Origin: Pisolithus tinctorius
Taxonomy: Eukaryota; Basidiomycota; Agaricomycetes; Boletales; Pisolithaceae
Direction of reading: 5' to 3'
Assembly (NCBI GenBank): GCA_024663395.1
Contig: JANFAH010000034.1
Location: 372,001-436,000 of the forward strand
Length of the DNA stretch: 64,000 bases
Below, one piece after another: positions 53,758 to 64,000 of this stretch. Every line of letters starts with the position of its first letter. Position 1 is the stretch's first letter. The notes below the pieces were generated by a model. That model saw nothing but the letters and a program-made list of their open reading frames with translations. It was not told the origin of the DNA and searched no databases. The position numbers and the translations under genes were made by a program.

Positions 53758-55500
53758 AGATTACTACTAGTGTAGTTTTTGCTTCCCCTACAACATATTT
53801 GTCATGTGCCACTTGTATATTGATGTCACTGGTGTCAGTGATGATGTTACCATCAGATTCAGGGGACAAGTCTGTGGCTCTCCACTCAGTCCTGTGCCTT
53901 TCCTATCGCTTTTCGCACCACTCATTCCCCTTGCCGAGACCTTTCTGGGGGGGCCTCTTTTGTCTAATTCCATGAAGCTGCTATTGAGATATCACCATTT
54001 TCATGTTTGGAGGGCAGTGAGACAGTTTTGCATGTAGCTCAGGATCTGATGGTCCAATCATGGTGACTCCTTTTTTTCCGTGTTTATCTATGAGTACCCA
54101 ACTGCCTTTCTGAGGCCCCTGTCGATCACCCCAGCCATTGTCCTGAGGTCATCACCTGCTTGTTTGCTTGCCCAGAGTTACCCCTATCATCTTGGGGCTG
54201 TATCTCAGTGGTTTCTCTGACATGTCTCTCGGTTTTTTGCAGACTCGCACTACTAGATGACAACTCCATGGAGATGTCTAGATCATTGTGATTGGTGCAG
54301 TAGTTATGGAGATGTTCGCATTTTTGTGGCAAGGCCCACCCCTTGAGGTCCTCTCATTGTACCTCATGCATATCCACACCGCTTCTCTTGCTTGTCGAGC
54401 CACAAGTCCCTCTCACTGACCCATTTCCAGGGTGCCCTTGTTCACCCAATTCTGCTTGCTTGTTGTTGAGATATTCCCACTTTTGTGTTTGAAGGGTTTT
54501 GAGGTGGTTTAGCATATACCTCAGGGTCAGGTGATCCAATTGGCATTTTCCCTCTTTCTCCCTGATTGCCTGGGAGTCCTCTACCACATCCCATAGTTTT
54601 GTGTCAGTTGCCCCAGCCATTAATCTTACATTTCAGTACCAGCCACTTATCAACTCTTTGTTAGGGGCAGTCCAGGGCCAAATCACATATGGTACCAATG
54701 TCCATCACATGTCCATTGCTGTTAGGCACTGTAGATGATGCCTCAATCTGTATATACAATTCCTGCAGTCCTAGCTACTGTGTTTGCGCCTTGTTGCTCC
54801 TCATGTTACAGTTATTTTCAAAACTGAGAGCAAAGGCCAAATAAACAAAATCACACACATGTAGTAGCTAAATGATATAACTTTGATATCTCAATCAATT
54901 CAAGGCAGATCACCACAATTTTTGCAGATTCAGAATCAGGGAAATTAGATGTAGGTCCTGGTGTAAAAATTAGACTAGTTCTAGCACTATATAAGCCTGA
55001 AAAAGCATAGGCTGATTTCACATATACAATCAAAATTGCAAGTGATCTAGGCATCTGTACACCTTAGCAAACCAATAGTGGTCTTCTATACATCAATTGT
55101 CCAGCAGGCTTTCAATGTTTTTTTGGGCAGTAGAGAGCCCTCTGCTTCGCCTATTATTGCATATTTCTTCACACAAGATTCATATCCTTGGAACCCTGTG
55201 TATCATCTAGAGAACAGTACCAAAAATATATGCAATTATGCAGTGTGTTGTTGTGATCTGAAGTTCTACACCTAGTATTGTCTTATCTACACTTGGTGGC
55301 TGCTTACCAATCATGTGCTACCTCCTACCTGTGTCCCCTTGCCTCACATCTCAAGACTTGCTTCAAATAAAATTTGAATAGCATTCTTTGGGTGCCATGA
55401 CTATTTCAAGCAATGATATGTATAGGACATTTGGAGCACAGCATTGAGTGAACCTGATTATGTCAGCAACTACTCATGCATATGGCTACACCCACTCACT
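53758..55500. other. Unassigned region
   Basis: About 1.7 kb. No gene or repeat structure that I can support; frames carry stops at the density of random sequence and I see no conserved motif. Confidence 0.4.
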
Positions 55501-55519
55501 CCCAACATAGCCTGAGGGA

Positions 55520-55676
55520 AAAAGTGTTCATGAGAAAAGTTGTCATTGATATACTGAACGCAACTCACGATCACATAAAGTGGTGAACATGCATGTTAGG
55601 TCTTTGCTTAAGTGGCTACCACATGATCATGAGTTGCATTCAGTATATCAATGACAACTTTTCTCACAAACACCTT
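55520..55676. repeat. Near-perfect hairpin, about 54-bp arms
   Basis: AAGTTGTCATTGATATACTG near 55538 is mirrored by CAGTATATCAATGACAACTT near 55640; the arms continue to the outer GTGTT / AACAC. The loop is about 48 bp. The right arm is also the start of repeat R2. Confidence 0.85.
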
Positions 55677-55830
55677 TTCCCTCTTTCCACCACCCACAGG
55701 TAAGTCACTTGTAGCTTCTTAAAACTTGGCATTCTATTAACCATCTTCACTCGCAGCCCACCACTGTAGCGTTAGACACTGCAGTATTAGAATTAGAGTT
55801 ACATCAATATTGATAGTAGTCTGTGATGAT
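55622..55830. repeat. Dispersed repeat R2, copy 1
   Basis: Matches 60388-60585: begins GATCATGAGTTGCATTCAG, includes a TTTCCACCACCYACAGG block and ends with GAATTAGAGTTACATCAATA. Differences include many CG/TG/CA changes. Confidence 0.8.
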
Positions 55831-55896
55831 CGATTGCTATCAATGGTAGTTCATACTGCAGCTGTCATTGATTTAAACATTTGACATGAGCTGAAC

Positions 55897-56667
55897 CACT
55901 TCAGGTAACCATTTTTCATAAGCATTTAGGCTGAATAGTTTCTCCAAACCATCCAGCCTAATAGCCTCCCAGACCAAGGTCTGCCCAGGGACATCTGGTC
56001 ATGTCCCAGGGCTATGCAGATTTTTAGGCCCTGGGACAGATGGGATTTCCCACATAGCCATCCATTCAAATGCAATTATTTGGGATGTCCCAAGACTGCC
56101 TTGGGTGACTGGGGTCCCTACTCCTGAAAGTGCAGCTTATATTAGCATTGAAATAGCTGCAGAAATCCTAGTCCCCTTGCTCCTCTGACAGATTTAATCC
56201 ACAAAGTATCCTTTGACCTATACATCCCCTCCCATCCCACCATGCATAGTAGTATACAATAGCACTTTTCATGTACATCTTTGCAATGTGATTCTGCTGT
56301 ATTGGGACATCTCACTAGTGGCCAGGGAGATGACCCATCTGGGCCTCCACATTTGCCTTGAAAATTGCAATAATAAATTCAATTAATTTGTGTCTATACC
56401 TCATGCAATTTGTACTGTATGAAGGAAGAAGTGAATGGTTTTTGAACACTTGTGTGACAAGCCAATATCTCAAAGTCCCCCACATAGAACATGGTGTTGG
56501 TCACCTTTGCAACACCATCTGCAGAGAGCAGAATGTCCCAGATGAGCCTCTGAGGTTGTCATGGGGCATTGTGCTGGTCTGCAAAGGTAACTTAGGAGGA
56601 TGTGCCATCATAGCCCTCTGAGGCTGGGATGGGACATCCCACTGACTTTCATAAGGGGACTTGGGAT
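55897..56667. repeat. Dispersed repeat R1, copy 2 (771 bp)
   Basis: Same orientation and ends as 13213-13984. Followed directly by the 64/65-bp minisatellite, whose first unit starts inside its last bases (GGGAT). Confidence 0.93.
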
Positions 56668-57075
56668 GTCCCACAGCAGCCTCCAAGGCTACTTTGGGAC
56701 ATCCCACCCTCCCCTTTGCCAACCAGTGGGATGTCCCACAACAGCCTCTAAGGCTACATTGGTGCATTCCTTCCCCCCCTCTGGCAACCAGGGGGATGTC
56801 CCACAATAGCCTCTAAGGCTACATTGGGATATCCCTCTCCCCCTCTGGCAACCAGTGGGATGTCCCACAACAGCCTCTCAGGCTATGTTGGGACATCCCA
56901 ACCCCCTTTCCAGCAACCAGTGGGATGTCCCACAACAGCCTCTCAGGCTATGTTGGGACATCCCATCCCCCTTCCACAAACCAGTGGGATGTCCCACAAC
57001 AGCCTTTCAGGCTATGTTGGGACATCCCATCCCCCCTTCCAGAAACCAGTGGGATGTCCCACCACAGCCTTGGTA
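56663..57075. repeat. 64/65-bp minisatellite with palindromic GGGATGTCCC core
   Basis: GGGATGTCCCAC starts units at 56663, 56728, 56793, 56857, 56922, 56986 and 57051. Each unit also holds GGGACATCCC (or a variant), the reverse complement of the core, about 35 bp further on, so each unit can fold back. Confidence 0.93.
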
Positions 57076-58694
57076 ACCCATGATGTTGCTGTCACCACAC
57101 ACAGGTTGGTCGCATACTAACTCAGCATGCATGCTTAATTTAATCATTTACGCATATCTAGGCCTTCCTACCTGATTAGCAGCCATCATGGCGATGATTT
57201 TTTATTGTTTTTCAATTTGAACGCATGTTTCCAAATGGCTTGATGACCAATTTTCAAGGTTGTGAAGCTAGAAACCTTAATCCAAATGCAACTCCACTCT
57301 GTATTGTCTAAAATAGCAGCCCTCCCATTTGTTTTCTCCCATGCCCTTGTGGTGGTCCCCCCACCTGTCAACACATTGCATATATATCACCCTTCATGGC
57401 ACCTGACAACAGGTGTGCTCACCTCATTCCTATGATGCTTCCCATTAATACAGCTCTTCCCTCGAGCGAAAACAAAAGTGCACTTTTGAGTGGTCATCAA
57501 GTTGGTCTATGCTATTACAAATAAGGTTAGTATCAAGCCAGGAGTTAGGTCCCTTCCATATATAGCACAAGGGAGGGGACTTGTGGTAGATTCAGTCCCT
57601 ACTCCTGCAACCAGTGTGAGTTGATAACCCCAAACCCCTGTAGTGAACACTGAACTGACTGTCAACAATTCAGCATGCTTCCTGCTCAAACAGAAAGCCG
57701 CTTCATAAGTTCAGGCTGTCACCCTGCTTGTCATGAGTAAAATTCCATGGTTCTACAACCTGCATTCATGACCAGATTAGGTGTATGCGCAAGAAACATC
57801 CCCATATGAGGTGCCAGACCAGGTGTCCCTCGTGCAAAAGTTGGCATTTGGTCCATGTTGTCCTCCAGCTTCATGTTCACCTACCTGGTAGACTTGGCTT
57901 CCTTCATTCCATCCCAAATGCTAGGTTTTTGCAGTGTGTTAGTTTGCTTGTTCTGTATGTACATTGTATTACTTGTGTGGGGTGCAGCCCTTGGCATTGA
58001 ACTCCCAATAGAGGAAGTGGCAAAGGAACACTATCTCCTATTTTACATATGTAGACCATATGTAAACATCACCTATACAAACATTGGGCAATGATGGCAA
58101 TAATTGGTGTGCATAGTTTTCATTATGAATGTTTGATTCTCATTTCATATTTAGGTTTGACTTCAATATCTTAGTCAAGGCATGATGCCAGTGACAACTA
58201 TTGTCTTGTGCATTTTCTGTAATGCCCTGTGCTGACAATAACAACCTTACCATATAACATCTCCTGTTGTAGCTGATTTTCACCACACACATGGCAGAAC
58301 CTACTTGTCACACAAAGCATTCCCACAACCATCTCCATCCCTACATGCATTGCCCTGGTTCATTGTTATCATCATCTACCCCATCTGCATGCTCGTGCTC
58401 CTCCCAGCTGGTCTGATGCAGCATGATGGTCTGGGGCACTTCTGGTAACCGTGGTGCACAATGAAATTTGAATGCCTGATTTTTGACAAACATATGCAGC
58501 AGTTAGTGGGAGCAATGGTACTTCTACACAAGCAACACAGTATTTCACACCTACCTCTGGCAGTGCACTCTTGCCTTCCCTTGACACTGGTAAGTATTGT
58601 TATTACACTCAATCCATCCACTTCACCTCAACCCAACATTGTTCCAAGATACCAATATTCAGTCTTCTGCTAGCTCAGGCAGTGAGTATCTACT
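57076..58694. other. Unassigned region
   Basis: No supported gene. A Cys-rich snippet near 57785-57840 (RCQTRCPSC) is too short to name. Confidence 0.35.
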
Positions 58695-60105
58695 TTGCTC
58701 AATCTACTTTGCCTCAATCAAATGTCATTCCAAGATACCCAGTCATCTTTAGTTAATCTCGAAGCCCACATCATCAGTATAGTGTGGTGCCACTTAGCAG
58801 ATTTCCAGGGACTGATGGATGAGAAATTCTGTGATGATATTGAGTGTGTAACTGCAGATGCCATTGGTTTAGCTTTTGGAATCATGCAGAGGTGCATGAG
58901 AAGGGTAGGGTATTCTGAAGTTGCTCCCCCACATAATGAGGACTCCTGCAATTCCACCCAGGTCTGTTTCTCCACCCTCCTATGTTATGTTCTATCTAAG
59001 ATAATGTGCCAGCAGCAGAGGTGAACAGAATCAGCAGTGTCGAAGAAATTGTTCATTCCTGGTGCATGCTGCCAATTGGATGTCTGTTGTTAGATCAAGG
59101 TATAAATCATTATATTAGGGACAAACCAATAAGAAAAATACAGAGGAGCATGGTGTTCACAACCAGGCAACTAACTCCAAACAATGAGAATGCCATCATG
59201 ATTGATTGATCAGAAACAATAGTGCAGGTAACAATAACCTGCCCACCTCATAAATACTCTCATAAATTCCTCCCAGTGACTGAATCAAACCAAATCCCCA
59301 TGCCTCCTGTCAGGTCGCAACACACAAGGTCTCGATCCATTCCCCCCCTTGTTCCCCACCCAGTGGAGGTTTTACCCCTGTTATCCTCACAGGCCAAGAT
59401 GGTGTATCAGCAGGTCTGGCATGTCATCATGGTAGTGGAGCAAGAAATGAGCCCCATGACCCATCAGACCTCTTTAGAGAACAGAAAGGAGCTATGTAGG
59501 GTGCAGTCACCCCAGTCCAGTCAGATGTCTGCTTGGGATACACCCAAATTGCCTTGGCCACAGTCACCCAATCAGGATACTCTCAAATCGCCTCAGTCAC
59601 CAAAGACAGTCAGTTTCACCAGTGTTGATGTTGGGGAACCATGATCTTCACCTTCACCATCAGACTCCTCACTCACCAGCCTCGAGTCTATTGAGCTTTG
59701 CCCAGGAAGGGGTGGATACAACCTTGAGGAGCACTTGTGATGGAGTGACAATGAGATGTGTAAGGTCAAGGTATGTACATCTTTGATGATGTGCTTCATT
59801 AACTAAGGTAAGACCTGGCCACAAGTTGTCCACACTGCAGTGAAGAAGTATCTCGATATGACAAAAAGCAGGAGCTACCAGGATTTCAAGGCTGTTCAGA
59901 AAGTCACTGGCATTGTAGGTTATTTATTGTGTCCAGAGGGAATTTACTCACTCATTTTAGGCCAGGCAACAGTTCCAGCTACTCCATGACTATGAGCACT
60001 GCTGGCCCATTCTCAATATGATCCACCTTTGTCTCAAGTACCTTTCATCAAGGCACTGGCAGAAGATGAGAAGAGACTCCTCACCCAAGTGAACTGTCCA
60101 AGTTG
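58695..60105 (+). pseudogene. Decayed multi-copy gene (DYEHCWP family), unknown function
   Basis: Blocks on the plus strand: FQGLMDEKFCDDIECVTADA (about 58800-58860), a Ser/Pro/Gln-rich stretch (59300-59640), TWPQVVHTAVKKYLDMTKS (about 59815-59870), then an intron GTAGGTTAT...ATTTTAG (about 59915-59961) and QQFQLLHDYEHCWPILNMIH. The last part resembles the C-terminal 'WP.....YL' segment of short repeat-associated Agaricomycete proteins that I recall; function unknown. Exon borders upstream of 59740 are uncertain and there are several stops. Confidence 0.4.
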
Positions 60106-60387
60106 AACTGTAGGTAAGTAGTCAATGTACTGGATACAGCTAACCCCAATAACTTGCACCTTTGTGCCTAGAATCTATCATATGCCTACATCTTGCACAG
60201 ACTTACAGCTATAACCTGCATACCCACTTGTATGCCCTATTGTTTAGATCACTGCCCACCATCTTGCATGTCATTTCATATGGATGCAATGACATTTTCA
60301 CTTTGGAATACTCTTTAGAGCATGTGATAACATTGAAACTGCCACAGCACAGTTATATCAGTGGTAAGCTTATGCCACCTAATGGGA
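60106..60387. other. Unassigned stretch
   Basis: No gene supported. Confidence 0.35.
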
Positions 60388-60585
60388 GCATGTGATCATG
60401 AGTTGCATTCAGTATATCAACAACAAAATTTCTCATGGACACTTTGTCCTTCTTTCCACCACCTACAGGCAAGTCATTCGTCACTTATTACTCAGCAATC
60501 TATTAACCTTCTTCACTCACAGCCAGCATTAAACACCATAGTATTAGAATTAGAATTACATCAATATTAATGGTAGTCTTTATGC
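60388..60585. repeat. Dispersed repeat R2, copy 2
   Basis: Same orientation as 55622-55830. The left hairpin arm present at copy 1 is absent here. Confidence 0.8.
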
Positions 60586-60765
60586 AGACAGTGCAATGGA
60601 TGTGACCATCAATGTGAAACTGATGAGTACTGTAGAATTTCAATAATATGAGTGTAGATGAAGATCTAATAAAATTCATATGCCTGAGGAAGCAACAATA
60701 TGATGTGCATTCAATAAAGATAAGCACAAAGTATGCTGCTTGCTTGGTTATCAATCTGACTACAT

Positions 60766-61350
60766 TGTTAAGTCCAGGTCTTTACCAGTCCAAGGCTGGT
60801 CTGGAGTCCAGTTGGGGGTCAGAGGGTAATACGAGGTACTAAGGGATTTGGACTATTGGACTTAGCAACTGAGGATGCAGTGCTATTCCCTTGCATGGGC
60901 CATAGTCCAGTCAAGAGACAGAAGACAGGGAACAAGAGAGACCAGGTTAGGATGAGACTAGATTGATTTCAGACTGAGGCTAGAACAGATTATCCTACAG
61001 CTTAAATACTAGAAGTAACCTAAGTGTAATGTAGCACCAGAGACTGGTCTGTGCCAGTACAGTGATGATTGGTAAACACATTGGTAAGTAGTGTTACAAA
61101 GAATATTATCAAGCAAGTATGAACAAAGGGATTACCAGGAACTGGGGCAGGACATGTGGCTGGGCCAGGTGTTACACTGGCCTGGTACTTAACTGAGGGG
61201 ACAATTCAACTGGGCACTGCCTTGCAGTGCCTCACAAGCTAACATGTTTCTGGGTCAAAGGGTTAAGGCCAGGACCAGGGCAAGGGCTGGATGATACCAG
61301 TCAAGACCAGGGTAGAGCCAGTCTAGGGTGGTCTGGGCATGGTCATGACA
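60766..61350 (-). repeat. 3' LTR of family 3 element (585 bp)
   Basis: Plus-strand ends TGTTAAGTCC and GGTCATGACA; matches the solo LTRs at 33611-34197 and 34661-35247, with more CpG decay. Confidence 0.92.
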
Positions 61351-61365
61351 GTATCCCCCTCTTGG
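61351..61365 (-). other. Polypurine tract of family 3 element
   Basis: Minus strand CCAAGAGGGGGATAC directly before the LTR, the same tract as in family 4. Confidence 0.8.
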
Positions 61366-61479
61366 AGCCAAGCCCACAAGGCTCCAATGAGGACAATGCT
61401 GAGAACGAAAATTTTGTCTCTGACCTTGAAAACCAGTGGACTTAAGACCAGTTCACCCCAGGTTTGGTTCTTCACCTCA

Positions 61480-62271
61480 ACATGTCTATTTGCTGATCCA
61501 GAACACCCTACAACCAAGACCTACTGCCCAACCTGACCTGGGCAACGAGCAAAGAGCTGCAGGTGGGCAGTGATGAATCCTCAGTGAGTGTTGTCATGAT
61601 TATTACCAGTGTTTTCTGATCAACATTTCTACCAGTTGTCTTCACTGTGCCTGGACAAACACCACCTGCCTTCACAACACTGATGGCAAGAAGAAGTGCC
61701 TGGCATGCAACTGGTGCAACAAGCTCAAAGAGTGCTGCTGGTGGCCAGTTGAAGGTGAGGCCAGTTCAGGTGTTGGGCCAGCTGGGGACAAGGGGAAGAG
61801 GAAGGCCAATGTGACCTCCCCTCATGCCAGGGAGAAGAGAAGATCAAGGCAGCCATCTGCCAAGGTACTCGAGGGTGCAGGTGATGAGGATGACATAGGT
61901 GAGGGCCCATCAATGTCAAAGAAGACCAGCGATGAGGTCAAAGCTGGTCTGATGACTGGTGACCAAAGGAGTGCTTGATCAAAGTGGTTGAGCGCATTGC
62001 TGACAACATGGCCAGCCTTGTGATGGCACAAAGAGAAGTCTCCCAAAACTTCTACCTGTTCACCCAGTCATATGAGACCTATGTCGAAGAGTGCTTCGAG
62101 TTTTTGGCACTGGAAGTGCCTTCAGACCAGGACACCACCAACGAGGAGGACAGGGATGTCAAGGGGCTCGATGACAAGTTGGAGGGGCTGAGGGAAGAAG
62201 AGGAGGAAAGCTGGTCCCAGGCTGAGTCAGGTGGTCAGACCAGTGCCGGTTCTGCTGGTTCCCAAGTCTAA
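61480..62271 (+). pseudogene. Antisense Zn2Cys6-type gene in family 3 element
   Basis: A short first exon (ATG near 61480, one TGA) ends at a GTGAGT donor near 61586; the acceptor TCTACCAG is near 61634. The next exon encodes CLHCAWTNTTC...KKCLACNWCNKLKECCW, close to C-X2-C-X6-C-X(11-12)-C-X2-C-X6-C, then a basic stretch (KGKRKANV, REKRRSRQ). After a stop near 61977 another frame gives VVERIADNMASLVMAQREVSQ and an acidic tail to 62271. Order and position match the gene at 39741-40817. A one-base discrepancy at the splice junction suggests decay. Confidence 0.6.
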
Positions 62272-62446
62272 TGTCATGCACATGTAGTGTAGTATTCTTT
62301 TTGTGTTGTGTATGTCTGCGAATGCCAATGCCCAGTTCCAATTCTGAAGTATGAAAGAAAGCAAACAAGAGAAAAGTAAGGGAAATCAAGACATGGTAAC
62401 TATGAGATAGGAGAGACAGATAAGGAGAAAAGAAACTTGAGACCAG
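62272..62446. other. 3' flank of the antisense gene
   Basis: No coding capacity; the expected integrase is interrupted by the family 2 LTR. ACCAG at 62442-62446 is one half of that element's target duplication. Confidence 0.4.
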
Positions 62447-63085
62447 TGTGGGGAATCCACATTCCCTGGACATGTATGCCCCTATCATTAACTGTTATGT
62501 GACTACTATTATGTCCACTCCCCTCTGACATTCACCGTTGTTCATGCACTACCTTCCCATGCCCTTGCTCCCTCTCGCACAATGCTATACCTGTGGCCAC
62601 TGTGCTCCAGCCATTTCTTTTCCCTTGGACTCTTTCTCCTATCACAGTCTCTATTCTCTTAGTGTTTGTAGTATACCCTCGGCCTCTGTTCTGGCCTGTC
62701 TTGTGTGTATGCACTGTCGTGTGGCTTTCCTTTACTTGTACCCTGTCTTACTTAGGTTCCAGGTTTGCCTGGACTATAAAGCACTGTACTTAGGTACAGA
62801 ATGGGACCTTTTTGGCACTTGGAAGGTCACCATGAGTTTCCTTTTCACTTCATCTAAACTGCATGTCTCACATTCTGCTGTGCACGAACTGCATATACTG
62901 CTCACACCACCAGTACTATTCCATGGACCATGCTGCACACATCATGAATCACTACTGCTACAAAGTGCTGGGTCTCACCTTCTAGTCCTGACAGTCCAGA
63001 ATCCCTTGGGATGAGCAATTCCATTCCCTTCATTTTATTGTTGTTATCTAGCTCATGTTATACAGCTACTTGGACTTTTCCCACA
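62447..63085 (+). repeat. 5' LTR of family 2 element (639 bp)
   Basis: TGTGGGGAATCCACATTCC to CTTTTCCCACA. TATAAAG lies near 62775. Two bases after the LTR, TGGAGCCCACC could be a tRNA-type primer site; this is tentative. Confidence 0.9.
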
Positions 63086-63098
63086 ACTGGAGCCCACC

Positions 63099-63956
63099 AT
63101 GAGGGATTCTGCTGTCGCTTCCAGAAGGTTGCTCAGGCACACTGCCAAACACACCAAACTAGAAAATTTATGCCTGCACTTTCACAATCTCAACCTGTCA
63201 GAAGACTCTGACATTTTCCACCCTGTTTCACCCATAACACCAGATCACGTGCAATTACCTGCTGACATTCTGTGGGTACTACCTGCGATCACTCCTCCTG
63301 ATATCTCGGCAGATCAGATATCTGTTGCGTCAGATCACCTAGATCTCACCACCCCTGATTTTCCCAGTGGCTTTATCCACTTGACTCCCCAAAGGCCCGA
63401 AACCCCACCATCACCTTTAACACCCGTCACCAATCCGGCACTGCCACCACAGGTTAACCCACCAATGGCTAATCCTCAGTTTCAGATGCCGCTCCATGGA
63501 ACACAAAACTCACCTAAATTTAGCAGAGATTCTCCCACGCAGCTTCCACGCTACCTCGAAGACATCAACTTCCTCAGTACTCTCACTGCTCTTGATGACC
63601 ATGGCAAGATCAGAGCTGCAATCTGCTACACTGACCTCGAAGAGGCCGAGGTCTGGAAAACACTTCTGGAAGCTGCTCCCGCAGCCGATGACTGGGATGC
63701 CTTCGTAGTAGCTGTTAAGGGTTTGTACCCTGGCTGCGAGGGTGACAACTGCTATTGCCATGCAGATCTACAGTATCTTGTCAAAGAATATCAGTCCAAG
63801 CCTATGTGGAACCAGGATGACCTCAGAGAATACCAGTGGAAATTCACTAAGATTTCTGCCCTCCTCATTAAAACTAAAAAGCTTGCAGAGATGGAACGGG
63901 ATTCCATGTTCCTGAATGGCTTCCCGAGGGCCATCGCAGATCATATTTGTCATTGA
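63099..63956 (+). pseudogene. gag: Gag of family 2 element
   Basis: 285 codons from the ATG at 63099, 13 bp after the LTR. A Pro/Ser/Thr-rich N-terminal half leads to the gag domain: LPRYLEDINFLSTL, KIRAAICYTDLEEAEVWKTL, DDWDAFVVAVKGLYPGCEGD, DLREYQWKFTKISALLIKT. It stops with TGA after ADHICH at 63954-63956; the following codons (LSIVHTDLTL) continue in frame, so the stop is probably a decayed CGA and the protein went on beyond the window. No other defect is visible. Confidence 0.85.
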
Positions 63957-64000
63957 CTCTCCATAGTCCACACTGACCTCACCCTGACGACCCATACCCA

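Larger units (their letters stand above)
60766..62446 (-). mobile_element. Family 3 gypsy element, 3' end, minus strand
   Basis: 3' LTR, polypurine tract and the antisense Zn2Cys6 gene, in the same order as in family 4. The integrase that should follow is missing because a family 2 element begins at 62447. Confidence 0.8.
62447..64000 (+). mobile_element. Family 2 Ty3/gypsy element, 5' part, running off the window
   Basis: 5' LTR followed by gag. The LTR matches the solo LTR at 15766-16420 and the fragment at 7062-7291, so pol should resemble the integrase at 9593-11624. Confidence 0.88.

Noticed and set aside
56501..57120. Pro/Cys-rich open frames in the 64/65-bp array
   Set aside because: By-products of the tandem repeat, open in more than one frame and on both strands.
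63087..63097. tRNA-type primer site after the family 2 LTR
   Set aside because: TGGAGCCCACC is suggestive, but I cannot match it to a specific tRNA 3' end by reading, so it is mentioned only as tentative.
1..64000. Classical RIP as the cause of decay
   Set aside because: Changes are CG to TG/CA on both strands rather than CpA to TpA, and TpA does not look enriched; CpG methylation and deamination explains the pattern better.
1..64000. TET/JBP dioxygenase genes, known companions of KDZ elements in Agaricomycetes
   Set aside because: I looked for the histidine/aspartate iron-binding motifs in the translated frames of the cargo and saw none.

Overview
The window reads as repeat-dominated DNA from a mushroom-forming fungus (Agaricomycetes, possibly an ectomycorrhizal species with a transposon-swollen genome). 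Evidence: chromodomain Ty3/gypsy elements, a KDZ (Kyakuja-Dileera-Zisupton) transposase remnant, Zn2Cys6-type Cys clusters, short GT-AG introns, and several multi-copy gene families that I recall only from Agaricomycetes. I see no housekeeping gene, tRNA or rRNA. CpG is strongly depleted and TpG/CpA enriched; most broken codons are CGA turned into TGA, so the dominant decay process is CpG deamination.

Layout. 1-7061: family 1 gypsy element copy 1 (+), interrupted at 2800-4613 by a 5'-truncated LTR element (family 7). 7062-11624: 3' half of a family 2 gypsy element (-) with an antisense spliced Zn2Cys6 gene and a family 6 solo LTR nested in its integrase. 11625-15519: minisatellites, a 772-bp dispersed repeat and a fold-back element. 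15520-39080: family 1 copy 2 (+); its gag is split exactly at an 8-bp duplicated target by an 18.4-kb DNA transposon (17628-36037) with long inverted ends, cargo genes and KDZ transposase remnants. Inside that transposon sit a complete family 5 gypsy element (21772-28628) and four solo LTRs, each with a perfect 5-bp target duplication. Removing them leaves a transposon of about 9.3 kb. 39081-42492: 3' half of a family 4 gypsy element (-) with an antisense Zn2Cys6 gene. 42493-44309: family 7 copy 2 (-). 44310-53760: a divergent pair of decayed multi-copy gene families with a small intact spliced gene between them. 55500-57080: fold-back, second copy of the 771-bp repeat and a 64/65-bp minisatellite. 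58695-60120: another decayed multi-copy gene. 60766-62446: family 3 LTR plus antisense Zn2Cys6 gene. 62447-64000: 5' LTR and gag of a family 2 element running off the window.

The most notable structures are the 18.4-kb KDZ-type transposon, the recurrent antisense Zn2Cys6 or charged genes between integrase and 3' LTR in four gypsy lineages, self-priming signatures in two families, and the almost purely CpG-type divergence between the LTRs of the family 5 element. All names 'family 1-7' are local labels for this window.
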